The notes: generated by a model from the sequence alone, not told the origin. A stretch of DNA of 26,697 bases from a virus (IMGVR_UViG_3300025769_000693:1-26697); one strand, 5' to 3'. Positions 18,132 to 25,563 are shown, counted from the stretch's first letter. A program made the numbers and translations.

Positions 18132-19220
18132 ATGGATAAGTTAAACTTCAAAGATTTTGTAGCACATTTCGATCCGGATCGTGATGATCCTGATGGTTAC
18201 TTTCAACATAGAATGAGAAGACGTAGGTCTGGTGTTCTTGGCGAGAGAACATTAACTCCTGATGAAAAAAAGAAACGCGAAGAGATTGCCAAAGCAATAG
18301 AAAGGGACCATCCAGATATGCCTATGTCTAAGAAGATGGCGATTGCTACTGCGGCCGCGAAACGAGTTACTGAAGGTCTTTTACCTTCTATTAATCCTGA
18401 TACTCAAATGGGAAAAATTTCAGTCGGAACGGATGAATCGCGTTCTCTTCGCGCTAAAATGTGGAGAGCAAAAAAAGCAGGAAACTTGGCACTATGGAAT
18501 AAACTGAATGCGGAACTTCAAGCATTAGCACACAAAAAAGCGGCAATGAAAGAAGAAGTCAACCTTGATGAAGGTAAGAAACTTGGACTCTGGGATCGTA
18601 TTCGTAAAAAACGCGAAAGAGGTGAACCTCCCGCAAAACCAGGTGAAGAAGGATATCCAAGCAAAGAAGCGTGGAAAAGACTCACAAAAGAAGATGTTCA
18701 ACTAGATGAGATTTCCGCATATCTTGCTGATCGTGCTAGAAAGAAAGCAAAAGAAGATTTAGAAAAAGAATGGGAAAGAAAACCAAAGACGCCTGAAGAG
18801 GCTGAAAAATCTATGGAGAAAATGCACCGTAGATTAAGACAACACGGTAAGTTTCTTAATTATAAACCAAGAAATGAAGATGTTGAACTTGATGAAGCGT
18901 TGAATATGGCACAAAGACTCAAAAGAGCCAGAATTATGAAAAGGGTTCATAAGAAGATTGAGATGGGTCAAAAAAGAGCCAAGCGCCGAATGGCAAATAT
19001 GGAAACTTTGAAGCGTAGAGCAATCAAGACTGCTAGAAAATTCATTCTTAAAAGACTGACTAAAGGTATACCAAAAGAAGAACTCTCGCCAGCAAGAAAG
19101 CAGGAACTTGAAAAGAAATTGAATACTCCTGCTATGAAAAAACGAATTCAAATGGTAGCAATGAAAATGCTCAAAGACGTTCGTAAAAGAGAAGTTGAGA
19201 GACACAGAGCGAAACAATGA
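18132..19220 (+). CDS. Basic internal head protein with repeated LDE processing-like sites
   Basis: The 362-residue product is extremely rich in Lys, Arg and Glu and almost entirely helical, with no hydrophobic core pattern. It starts MDKLNFKDFVAHF, a variant of the capsid-targeting pattern. Four similar short sites divide it: VTEG (79-82), EEVNLDEG (141-148), EDVQLDEI (187-194), EDVELDEA (249-256). These fit the T4 gp21 preference L/I-x-E, so the protein may be cut into basic fragments of about 45-110 residues that bind packaged DNA. The fragments would parallel the T4 internal peptides or core protein. The region 100-130 contains SRSLRAKMWRAKKAGNLALW, a compact basic helix. The stop overlaps the next start (ATGA). 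Confidence 0.75.
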   Translation: MDKLNFKDFVAHFDPDRDDPDGYFQHRMRRRRSGVLGERTLTPDEKKKREEIAKAIERDHPDMPMSKKMAIATAAAKRVTEGLLPSINPDTQMGKISVGTDESRSLRAKMWRAKKAGNLALWNKLNAELQALAHKKAAMKEEVNLDEGKKLGLWDRIRKKRERGEPPAKPGEEGYPSKEAWKRLTKEDVQLDEISAYLADRARKKAKEDLEKEWERKPKTPEEAEKSMEKMHRRLRQHGKFLNYKPRNEDVELDEALNMAQRLKRARIMKRVHKKIEMGQKRAKRRMANMETLKRRAIKTARKFILKRLTKGIPKEELSPARKQELEKKLNTPAMKKRIQMVAMKMLKDVRKREVERHRAKQ

Positions 19221-20332
19221 AAAGTTTTTCTAGATACTTAGTTGAAGGCAAGAGTGCCATTACTTTCTCCTTTGGTCGGTTGAATCCCCCGACTATTGGT
19301 CATGGTAAGTTATTAGATAAAATGAAATCTGTATCTGGTCCTAATCAGTATAGAATGTATTTGTCGCAATCGCATGACCCCAAAAAGAACCCATTATCTT
19401 ATCGCGATAAAGTCAAATGGGCGAGAAAGATGTTTGCGAAACATGGTAGATCAATTATATACGATCCGAAACTGATCAATGTATTTGATATTGCCACAAA
19501 GTTACACAACGAAGGTTTCACGGATATCACGATGGTTGTTGGCTCGGACAGAATTCGTGAATTCAATATTCTATTGAACAAATATAATAATGTCAAGGGG
19601 CGGCACGGATTCTACAACTTCAAATCCATCAATGTTGTTTCTGCGGGAGAAAGAGATCCTGATGCTGAAGGTGTGACTGGTATGTCGGCATCTAAAATGA
19701 GAGCCGCTGCTGGAGACAATGATTTCTCATCATTCTCAAAAGGCATACCGTCCGAGATTTCTTTGAAAGACTCAAAGAAAATGTTCAACGATGTTCGTCT
19801 TGGTATGGGTCTCAAAGAATCCACGAACTACAGAAATCATGTTAGATTAGACAAAGTATCTGATGCCCGTGAACAATACATCAAAGGTGATTTGTATCTT
19901 CCTGGTGATTTGGTAGAAGATAAAGATGGTAATGAATATGTCGTATCATATTGTGGTGCCAATTATCTTATCGTTGAAGATGCGAAAGGTAACCAATCTC
20001 GTAAATGGTTGAATGATGTTTCCATGATAGAAGAAAAGACAGACAGATGGTATAAAGACAAACCCGAATGGGGAACACCAGAAGCATCTAAAAAGGCGAG
20101 AAAACTGACACCTGGACAAGAAAAGCGCGATATTGTAGAGACAAGAGGCAAATTCTATTATGCCAAATTAAGATCACAGAAAAACAGAGAAAAAGTTGAA
20201 AAAGTTCTTGGGGCCAGAAAAAATTTGATAGGAAAAAACCAATCTGCCGAAAGAGATGACAGAGAATTGGATAATGCTAGAATAAATGATTTCAGAGAAA
20301 AACTGAAAAGAAGAATTGATCCAAATGCGTAA
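19217..20332 (+). CDS. Capsid-targeted HIGH-motif nucleotidyltransferase (cytidylyltransferase-like)
   Basis: The 371-residue product begins MKSFSRYLVEG, a capsid-targeting-like peptide with a cut predicted after YLVE. Immediately after it is a complete nucleotidyltransferase domain: FSFGRLNPPTIGHGKLLDKM (17-36) with the TIGH (HxGH-type) motif, ITMVVGSDRIREF (104-116), and VTGMSASKMRAAA (153-165), equivalent to the ISSTxxR motif. This fold adenylylates or cytidylylates small phosphates; NMN adenylyltransferases and glycerol-phosphate cytidylyltransferases belong to it. The C-terminal half has a small beta domain (YLPGDLVEDKDGNEYVVSY) and a basic helical tail. The first motif Gly-Arg-x-Asn-Pro-Pro resembles NMNAT-type enzymes, so NAD metabolism is possible. 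The substrate is unknown. Overlaps the upstream gene by four bases. Confidence 0.85.
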   Translation: MKSFSRYLVEGKSAITFSFGRLNPPTIGHGKLLDKMKSVSGPNQYRMYLSQSHDPKKNPLSYRDKVKWARKMFAKHGRSIIYDPKLINVFDIATKLHNEGFTDITMVVGSDRIREFNILLNKYNNVKGRHGFYNFKSINVVSAGERDPDAEGVTGMSASKMRAAAGDNDFSSFSKGIPSEISLKDSKKMFNDVRLGMGLKESTNYRNHVRLDKVSDAREQYIKGDLYLPGDLVEDKDGNEYVVSYCGANYLIVEDAKGNQSRKWLNDVSMIEEKTDRWYKDKPEWGTPEASKKARKLTPGQEKRDIVETRGKFYYAKLRSQKNREKVEKVLGARKNLIGKNQSAERDDRELDNARINDFREKLKRRIDPNA

Positions 20333-20375
20333 CTTATACGAAATCTCACAAAAAAACTGACAAAATATATAAAGA

Positions 20376-20480
20376 ATGCCACAAAAGACGAAGAATAATG
20401 CGAAAACGATATTGCCAACATATGATCAACTCGTCAAGGAAAAAGAAAGACGAGAGGCCAGAAAAAGAGGGGCTAGCTAG
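20376..20480 (+). CDS. Possible small basic protein, 34 aa
   Basis: ATG 20376, preceded by TATATAAAG, opens a 34-codon frame with a very basic product (MPQKTKNNAKTILPTYDQLV, then KEKERREARKRG). It fills much of the 230-base gap between the nucleotidyltransferase and the 20564 gene. The ribosome site is weak. The composition fits a small internal virion peptide. The remaining gap (20481-20563) contains only a 12-codon frame and the ribosome site of the next gene. Confidence 0.38.
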   Translation: MPQKTKNNAKTILPTYDQLVKEKERREARKRGAS

Positions 20481-20563
20481 GGCAATGCTGGCAAGACATG
20501 AAAAAAAACATAATTCTGAGTGATTACATATTTCATAATTAGAACATTTTAGGAGAAATATTT

Positions 20564-20764
20564 ATGAACCCAGATGATAACGAACAGTTATTACAAAAGT
20601 TATACACAAAAGTAGAACTCTTGATTTACAGAACTGAGAGATTAGAAAAAGAGCATCAAGAATTATTTTCTTACATCAAGAAAGTAATATGGCTTATTAT
20701 TAGTATTTTAATTGCCGGTATCATGGCCTTTGTGTTAAATGGAGGACTTAACGTTGTTAACTAA
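20564..20764 (+). CDS. Small membrane protein with coiled-coil head
   Basis: AGGAGAAATATTT gives an excellent ribosome site. The 66-residue product has an acidic helical N-terminus with heptads (LLQKLYTKVELLIYRTERLE) and one transmembrane helix at about residues 42-62 (VIWLIISILIAGIMAFVLNG). This architecture occurs in phage holin- or antiholin-like and envelope proteins. The neighbouring gene also encodes a membrane protein. A role in lysis is possible but spanins lie 4 kb downstream. The end overlaps the next gene by 11 bases if TTG 20754 is its start. Confidence 0.72.
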   Translation: MNPDDNEQLLQKLYTKVELLIYRTERLEKEHQELFSYIKKVIWLIISILIAGIMAFVLNGGLNVVN

Positions 20765-21215
20765 TAAAATATTCAGATTTTTATTTAAACCAACATTCAA
20801 TAAACTTTTTGTGGTTCTGATTATTCTTGCTTTCTTTCCAGTATATTGGCCAAAGCTGCCGATCCTAGAAGGCAAATGGTTGCCAGTTACAACAAAAATG
20901 AAAGTTATAGATCATTCAAATTCAGAAGATGGTAGCCTTATATTATATGTGGATTTTAAGAAAATAAGAAACTGTGCATATATTGGTATGTTTGCATCAG
21001 CAAAAAACGAAAAATTGAACATTGAGTTTAGTGATGACCAAGGGCAGACGGATAGCACAAGACCTATAGGAACTTATGTTGCTGGTCCGTGGATTTTTTC
21101 GTGGGGGTCGCCCGAATACAAAAAATATGAAATTATATCAAAAGGTGATCTAAAAATAACTTTAAGACATAATTGTCACCCATTTTGGAACACATTAACA
21201 GAATTTTATCCATGA
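20754..21215 (+). CDS. Membrane-anchored protein, probable TTG start
   Basis: The frame is open from ATG 20739, but GGAGGA at 20741-20746 is placed exactly for TTG 20754, while no site precedes 20739; TTG is preferred. The 153-residue product has one N-terminal membrane helix (LFVVLIILAFFPVYW), then a mostly beta extracytoplasmic domain containing two Cys (IRNCAYIGMFA, RHNCHPFW). They could form a disulfide in the periplasm. No family is recognised. It is coupled to the small coiled-coil membrane protein just upstream, suggesting they act together at the inner membrane. Confidence 0.65.
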   Translation: MLTNKIFRFLFKPTFNKLFVVLIILAFFPVYWPKLPILEGKWLPVTTKMKVIDHSNSEDGSLILYVDFKKIRNCAYIGMFASAKNEKLNIEFSDDQGQTDSTRPIGTYVAGPWIFSWGSPEYKKYEIISKGDLKITLRHNCHPFWNTLTEFYP

Positions 21216-21227
21216 AGTTATCTAAAC

Positions 21228-21235
21228 TATAAATA
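21228..21235 (+). promoter_or_regulatory. T4-type late promoter (TATAAATA)
   Basis: Exact TATAAATA 22 bases before the start at 21257, immediately after the 21215 stop. It likely starts the second late sub-block, 21257-24843. Confidence 0.85.
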
Positions 21236-21256
21236 CAAATAAAAAGGAATTGTAAC

Positions 21257-22075
21257 ATGAACAAAGAACTTATGGACGAAATCATCGAGGCTTACATGGA
21301 AGAAAATGGTCTAGATGATATTTCAGAACAAGATTATGACGAAATCGCCGAGGCGTATTTGTATTTCACGGAAAAATCCGCCGAAATAAAAATTCCCAGT
21401 ACCACTGGAAGAGGCTCTGGCGGCACAGACGATCCCCGGAATCCACGATACTTAGGTTATACGTTATCGTCGCCACCAAAAAAACCTGGATATTCGATCA
21501 CAAAAGATCAGCCGCCGAAAAAACAGACAAATCCGACAAGCCTGCGGGTGCCAAGACCAAAATCACGACCCAACGATCTCGCTAAGTCGTCTACTACTTC
21601 TACTACTTCTGCTACTCAACCAAAAAGTTTCGCTGACGCTTTTAGAATTGCTCGTAAAAAGCAAGGTGGGGCCGGGGGTGTATTCAAGTGGAAGGGTAAA
21701 GAATATCAAACGAATATAGCTGGTGAAAAATATGTCAAGAACCCAACACAAATAACATTCGGAGAATCTGCCGGCGCTGATCACGGTAATATGAACAACG
21801 GGTCACCAAGAGGTGAAGGTCTTTCCCCTTCAGCAAAAAGAGAGATGGACCGGCAAACTCCAATGCCAAAAGATGTGAACGAACCTGAAGTAGAAAAAAG
21901 AACTTGGGATGCGTTCCGTGCCACGAATGTCAAAGTTGCTGCCGGTCGTAGAGGAGATTCCTCAAAAGGTGATAAGAAAATCATCAACAAACCTGAAGAC
22001 ATTACAGCAAGAGCATCAAGAAAAGAAGATGATGGTTTCAAGACTGGTCAGGTTGATGTGTCGGTAAAGGCATAA
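21257..22075 (+). CDS. Late structural or internal protein with SFADAFRIARKK motif
   Basis: The 272-residue product has an acidic helical N-terminus (MNKELMDEIIEAYMEENGLD) and a long Pro/Ser/Thr/Lys-rich disordered stretch (about residues 45-120). Then comes SFADAFRIARKKQGGAGGVF with KWKGKEYQTN, and a basic, disordered C-terminus. The 'sFa.AF..ARK..G.G..F.W.GK.Y.T' module recurs in structural and internal proteins of many T4-like marine phages, from memory; its role is unknown. FGESAGADHG is a candidate protease site. AAAAGGAATTGTAAC precedes the start. It is the first gene after a late promoter. A virion protein is likely; an enzyme is not indicated. Confidence 0.72.
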   Translation: MNKELMDEIIEAYMEENGLDDISEQDYDEIAEAYLYFTEKSAEIKIPSTTGRGSGGTDDPRNPRYLGYTLSSPPKKPGYSITKDQPPKKQTNPTSLRVPRPKSRPNDLAKSSTTSTTSATQPKSFADAFRIARKKQGGAGGVFKWKGKEYQTNIAGEKYVKNPTQITFGESAGADHGNMNNGSPRGEGLSPSAKREMDRQTPMPKDVNEPEVEKRTWDAFRATNVKVAAGRRGDSSKGDKKIINKPEDITARASRKEDDGFKTGQVDVSVKA

Positions 22076-22078
22076 GTC

Positions 22079-22396
22079 ATGGCTATATCACCTCCAAACT
22101 GGGCAAAACATGCTGTGCCTTCGCCAAATGGTTGGAGACATCCTCGCACGGGAGAGATGTTGAAGCCTGCTAGGATTTCGCAAGAAGATATTGATGAATT
22201 TTATGGAGTGAAAGAAGAAATGATTCCAACACCGCAAATGCTAACAGAAGCACCAACATCAGAAGAAGATTTTGTTTTGGAACATATGACAAAGGTAGAA
22301 CTTGAAGAAGTCGCAAGAACAAAAGGCGTTGAACTTGATCGTAGACTTCGTAAAGAGACGCTTCTGGAACAAGTTAAGAGTTTATTCGGGAGATAA
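22079..22396 (+). CDS. Small late protein with SAP/HeH-like C-terminus
   Basis: The 105-residue product starts AISPPNWAKHAVPSPNGWRH-type sequence followed by TGEMLKPARISQEDIDEFYG, an N-terminal block I recall from many T4-like cyanophages. The C-terminal 38 residues (MTKVELEEVARTKGVELDRR, then LRKETLLEQVKSLF) match the helix-extended-loop-helix SAP/Rho-N pattern used for nucleic-acid binding. QMLTEAP in between could be a protease site. It lies three bases after the previous stop. A DNA-binding virion component is a reasonable inference. Confidence 0.75.
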   Translation: MAISPPNWAKHAVPSPNGWRHPRTGEMLKPARISQEDIDEFYGVKEEMIPTPQMLTEAPTSEEDFVLEHMTKVELEEVARTKGVELDRRLRKETLLEQVKSLFGR

Positions 22397-22398
22397 AA

Positions 22399-22647
22399 AT
22401 GTCTTTACGCAATACGAGATCATTCAATCCTATGACGGGCCGCAGAACTGGCGCATACTCTAGAATATCAAATCCTGCCGGCGGTGAAGAATATCTTGCG
22501 CATTTGCGAAAGTTGAAGGGAAAATATCATGAACGTAAGGCGAAAGAGACAGAGGGTAAAGACCGGAAATTTCATGAACATATGGCGAAGAGTCTTTTGG
22601 GTGAGGCCTCGGCAGTTGATCTAATTACTGGAAAAAAAGAGAAGTAG
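22399..22647 (+). CDS. Small basic late protein, 82 aa
   Basis: The 82-residue product is strongly basic, beginning MSLRNTRSFNPMTGRRTGAY, then a helix (EYLAHLRKLKGKYHERKAKE), and ends near KSLLGEASAVDLITGKKEK. LLGE followed by AS is a plausible prohead-protease site near the C-terminus. GATAAAA precedes the start, two bases after the previous stop. It resembles small internal or core proteins of T4-like heads in size and charge. No enzymatic motif is present. Confidence 0.68.
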   Translation: MSLRNTRSFNPMTGRRTGAYSRISNPAGGEEYLAHLRKLKGKYHERKAKETEGKDRKFHEHMAKSLLGEASAVDLITGKKEK

Positions 22648-22650
22648 ACA

Positions 22651-22722
22651 ATGTTCAGGTCAATAATCCAGCAATTTTTAACTAGAGGATTAGATCCGAA
22701 CTTTAAAACAAAATTTAGATAA
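22651..22722 (+). CDS. Possible 23-aa micro-ORF
   Basis: A 23-codon frame starts three bases after the previous stop and ends ten bases before the next gene. The peptide (starting MFRSIIQQFLTRGLDP) is basic and amphipathic. It has no clear ribosome site except GAGAAG within the upstream gene. It exactly fills an otherwise empty gap, but chance is possible. Confidence 0.28.
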   Translation: MFRSIIQQFLTRGLDPNFKTKFR

Positions 22723-22732
22723 AAATAAAACT

Positions 22733-23116
22733 ATGAATAACGATGATTTGAATAATATTTTGGAAGATGATTTGATAGAATACGCCGCATTACATTATTA
22801 TACTCCAAAGGGAATTGACATTGAGGAATTTTATGATGATTTGAAACGATTCAAATACGTCAAGAGATTATTGAATCGTTATTATGATACAGGTGATTTA
22901 CCAGAAAGACTTATTCTAAATCATTTGATTGTGATATTTAATGTATTTGGTTATGAAGCGGGTCTTAAAATATTAAATGTCAAGATTGAGGCAATACACT
23001 GGAATGCATTAAAGCCATTTTTGATATTTTTAGAAGCGATAAGAAATGATCAATACACAAACATACCCATGGACCAACATGTCGTGGAAAAACTGAGAGA
23101 GATAAAGAGATGTTAG
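22733..23116 (+). CDS. DUF7207-like T4-like phage protein
   Basis: A 127-residue soluble helical protein. The block EFYDDLKRFKYVKRLLNRYY followed by LPERLILNHLIVIFNVFGYE and a C-terminal helix is characteristic of a small protein found next to head or replication genes in many T4-like marine phages (I associate it with DUF7207). No biochemical role is known to me. The last seven bases overlap the start of the kinase gene, so the two are coupled. It lacks CTS-like features. Confidence 0.72.
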   Translation: MNNDDLNNILEDDLIEYAALHYYTPKGIDIEEFYDDLKRFKYVKRLLNRYYDTGDLPERLILNHLIVIFNVFGYEAGLKILNVKIEAIHWNALKPFLIFLEAIRNDQYTNIPMDQHVVEKLREIKRC

Positions 23117-24843
23117 AAGAAGAACAAATTTTAGAAGGCGTCAACGATCCCGCAATATTCAAAGCAGTATTTTTAGCGGGCGGACCGGGTTCTGGAAAAT
23201 CTTTTATTGTAGGTAAAACTGCTTTAGGTCCATTGGGTTTTAGAGTTGTGAACTCAGACGATGCTTACGAAATCAAACTTGCTCAAGCAGGTATGAAACC
23301 AACACCCGAAAATATCTATTCGCCTAAAGGACAGGATATTCGGGACAGAGCAAAAGCATTAACCGCCAAAAAACAGAAACTTTATCAAAAGGGTCGTCTT
23401 GGTATTGTCATTGACGGTACTGGTAGAGACATAAACAAAATCAAAAAACAAATATCCCAGTTTCAAAAAATCGGATATGAAATAGCGATGATTTTTGTCA
23501 ATACGGATTTAGATACTGCTTTATTGAGAAACAGACAAAGAGCAAGAACATTACCCGATAAACAAGTCAAGGATATGTGGCTTGAAGTTCAAAAGAATAT
23601 TGGCGCATTTCAAAAAATGTTTGGTCGTCAAAACTTTTTTGTCGTTGATAATAGCGAAGGATCGAACTGGAACCAACAAACTACGAATGTTTACAAGAAG
23701 ATCAGTGATTGGTCTAAGAAACCAGCAGATACAAAAGCAGCAAAAGACTGGATTAAAGCACAAAGAAACATGAGTGAATCCCTTGCCGTAGGATTTAATA
23801 CTCCTCACGGAAAGAGAAGCGATTTCAGAAATCTTATATTAAAACATCTCAACAAGAAAGTAAAATCTGACAAATCCAATAGACAATCCTTGAGAGGGCA
23901 TATACTGGATATTAAAAGATCAGTAAATACAGACCTTTCAGTAAAAGAAATAGAGAGGTTATACAATACCATGAGAAAAAGAGGTTTAACTGAAGGTAAA
24001 TATACCGATGAAATGCGGGCAAAATTAGCGAATAAGATTGCCGCTCACAACGCTGAAATGCAAAATCAAATAGATGCATACAAAAAAATGACCCCGGACG
24101 AGCGAAAGACGCATAATGCCAGGGCCGCAAAACAGGCAGAAGCGAATTGGAAGAAAGGGAAAGCGGAACTGGCCAAACAGCAGCAAAGTACCTTGCGATT
24201 GAGGTCTGGTCAACTTGTTCCTGATACTGGGGGAAAAGCGTCTGGAACTCTCAAATTAAAAGACACACATAGAGTTGACACCAACAAACCTAAACCACGC
24301 CCAACTTTAGGTGGTGTAACAAGAACTCCACCTGAAGGCAAAATAAAATTTGGACAACAAGGTGATGGTGGTTTTCCGAAAGTTGGTGGTGGCAGAGGGG
24401 CATCCGCTCCGAATCTTGGCCGCGGATTTATCAAGAGGTTATTAAATATAGAATCATATGATCATCTTTATGAAGAAGAAGCGGGAGCAGCACCAAGTAA
24501 TACGGCGGCATCTGCTGGAATTCCTGCTGATACTGCGAACATGGGACCAAACAAGAAAAAGAAAAAAAAGATAAGTGAAATCCTCCGAAGATATAATATT
24601 AATATGAAAGAAGATGTGACACGGGATACTGCAATATATCGTCCAGATGCTACTGGAAAATTCACAACAACTCCTGAAGTTCGTCCGGAACCAAGACCAA
24701 CATCAGCCCCCAAAACATCACCAAGACCTAAGACCAGACCAACATCAGCCCCCAAAACATCACCAAGACCTATGACCAGATCAATGAAATATGGGTCAGG
24801 TGCTTATCACGGTCAAAGGAATTATTTTCCACCCGCACCTTAA
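23110..24843 (+). CDS. P-loop kinase (zeta toxin/PNK-like) with disordered tail, likely virion-packaged
   Basis: The 577-residue product has MLEEEQILEGVND at its N-terminus; ILE-G fits a prohead-protease cut. The kinase domain follows: Walker A FLAGGPGSGKSF (21-32), catalytic-type VNSDDAYE (47-54), GIVIDGTGRD (98-107), and a lid with arginines RNRQRARTLPDKQV (140-153), then NFFVVDNSE. This order matches zeta-toxin and polynucleotide-kinase-like P-loop phosphotransferases. Zeta toxins phosphorylate UDP-GlcNAc; PNKs phosphorylate 5'-OH nucleic-acid ends; neither can be chosen from sequence. The C-terminal two thirds are basic and disordered, with protease-like sites (RGLTEGKY, LNIESYD) and two 14-residue PTSAPKTSPRP-type repeats. 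Coupled to the upstream gene by overlap. Kinase domain confident; packaging inferred. Confidence 0.85.
   Translation: MLEEEQILEGVNDPAIFKAVFLAGGPGSGKSFIVGKTALGPLGFRVVNSDDAYEIKLAQAGMKPTPENIYSPKGQDIRDRAKALTAKKQKLYQKGRLGIVIDGTGRDINKIKKQISQFQKIGYEIAMIFVNTDLDTALLRNRQRARTLPDKQVKDMWLEVQKNIGAFQKMFGRQNFFVVDNSEGSNWNQQTTNVYKKISDWSKKPADTKAAKDWIKAQRNMSESLAVGFNTPHGKRSDFRNLILKHLNKKVKSDKSNRQSLRGHILDIKRSVNTDLSVKEIERLYNTMRKRGLTEGKYTDEMRAKLANKIAAHNAEMQNQIDAYKKMTPDERKTHNARAAKQAEANWKKGKAELAKQQQSTLRLRSGQLVPDTGGKASGTLKLKDTHRVDTNKPKPRPTLGGVTRTPPEGKIKFGQQGDGGFPKVGGGRGASAPNLGRGFIKRLLNIESYDHLYEEEAGAAPSNTAASAGIPADTANMGPNKKKKKKISEILRRYNINMKEDVTRDTAIYRPDATGKFTTTPEVRPEPRPTSAPKTSPRPKTRPTSAPKTSPRPMTRSMKYGSGAYHGQRNYFPPAP
24694..24777 (+). 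repeat. 42-bp tandem repeat inside the kinase gene
   Basis: Two direct copies of a 42-base unit (24694-24735 and 24736-24777) differ at one position, encoding the 14-residue unit RPTSAPKTSPRPKT with a K/M change. Length in multiples of three keeps the frame. The near identity implies a recent duplication, and copy number may vary. Confidence 0.9.
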
Positions 24844-24860
24844 AATAAAGGTTTACAAAT

Positions 24861-25223
24861 GTGAGAATCTATATTATAATAGCGATAGTATTAATCATAG
24901 GCGCTGCTTCGGGCGGCGTCTATTATATGCAAAAACGTATTGAAAATCTCGCGTCATTGAATGCCCAGTTGGTTCAGAAAAATGAATCACTTATTACGAC
25001 CGTAGATTTCCTTCAGAAGTCCGCGAAAGAACAAGAAGAACGAATAAATAATCTTACGATAGACCTTCAAAATGCTGATGAAGGTTTAGTTGAATTGAGA
25101 AAAATTTTAGCAGATCACGATTTAACAAGACTCGCGATTGAGAAACCTGGTCTTATAGAGAATAGGATAAATGATGGCACTAAAAAAGTATTTGATGGTA
25201 TCATTTTTGATACCGTTAATTAG
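24861..25223 (+). CDS. i-spanin (Rz-like inner-membrane lysis protein)
   Basis: GTG start behind AAAGG. The 120-residue product has an N-terminal membrane helix (YIIIAIVLIIGAASGGVYY) and then an extended periplasmic coiled coil (LNAQLVQKNESLITTVDFLQ and onward). This is the i-spanin architecture. I-spanins act after endolysin to fuse inner and outer membranes together with an outer-membrane lipoprotein. The required partner overlaps its 3' end out of frame at 25171, as in Rz/Rz1-type pairs. No endolysin or holin is evident in the window. Family assignment rests on architecture and gene overlap. Confidence 0.82.
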   Translation: MRIYIIIAIVLIIGAASGGVYYMQKRIENLASLNAQLVQKNESLITTVDFLQKSAKEQEERINNLTIDLQNADEGLVELRKILADHDLTRLAIEKPGLIENRINDGTKKVFDGIIFDTVN

Positions 25224-25518
25224 TGGGTGTACAGAAAAACCTCCTGTAGATATCGATCCCATTGTTCAAAAACCTATCGCGATTCAGCCTCGCCCTAAAC
25301 CCGTTTCTTTGAATGATGTAAAATTTTTTGTTGTCACCGAAGAAAATCTGGATGAGTTCATTACAGAATTCAAGAAGAAAAATCTTCAGTTGGTATTTGT
25401 GGCAATGTCTGTTCGCGATTATGAAAACATTTCGTTGAATGTTCAGGAACTTCGTCGTTATATCAAGCAACAAAAAAGTATCATTGTTTACTACGAAGAA
25501 TCCATAAAAACACAATAA
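25171..25518 (+). CDS. o-spanin (Rz1-like outer-membrane lipoprotein)
   Basis: Starts within the i-spanin gene in another frame (53-base overlap); ATG 25171 and 25174 are both possible. The 115-residue product has a lipoprotein signal with lipobox LISGC (Cys at about residue 20), then a Pro-rich linker (EKPPVDIDPIVQKPIAIQPR, then PKPVSL) and a folded C-terminal part ending in a basic helix. A Pro-rich lipoprotein overlapping a coiled-coil inner-membrane protein is diagnostic of the spanin pair. It is longer than lambda Rz1 (60 aa), within the range of other o-spanins. Followed by a terminator. Confidence 0.85.
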   Translation: MMALKKYLMVSFLIPLISGCTEKPPVDIDPIVQKPIAIQPRPKPVSLNDVKFFVVTEENLDEFITEFKKKNLQLVFVAMSVRDYENISLNVQELRRYIKQQKSIIVYYEESIKTQ

Positions 25519-25534
25519 CATTTTGTTACAAGAG

Positions 25535-25563
25535 CATCACATACTACAATATGTGATGGTTTT
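25535..25563 (+). terminator. Terminator-like hairpin after the spanin genes
   Basis: CATCACATA (25535-25543) and TATGTGATG (25550-25558) form a 9-bp perfect stem with a CTACAA loop, followed by GTTTTCC. The T-run is short, so termination may be partial. It separates the lysis genes from the reductase gene. Confidence 0.7.

Noticed and set aside
20739-20753. ATG 20739 as the start of the membrane protein
   Set aside because: The ribosome site GGAGGA lies inside this stretch and is correctly spaced for TTG 20754. Nothing resembling a ribosome site precedes 20739.
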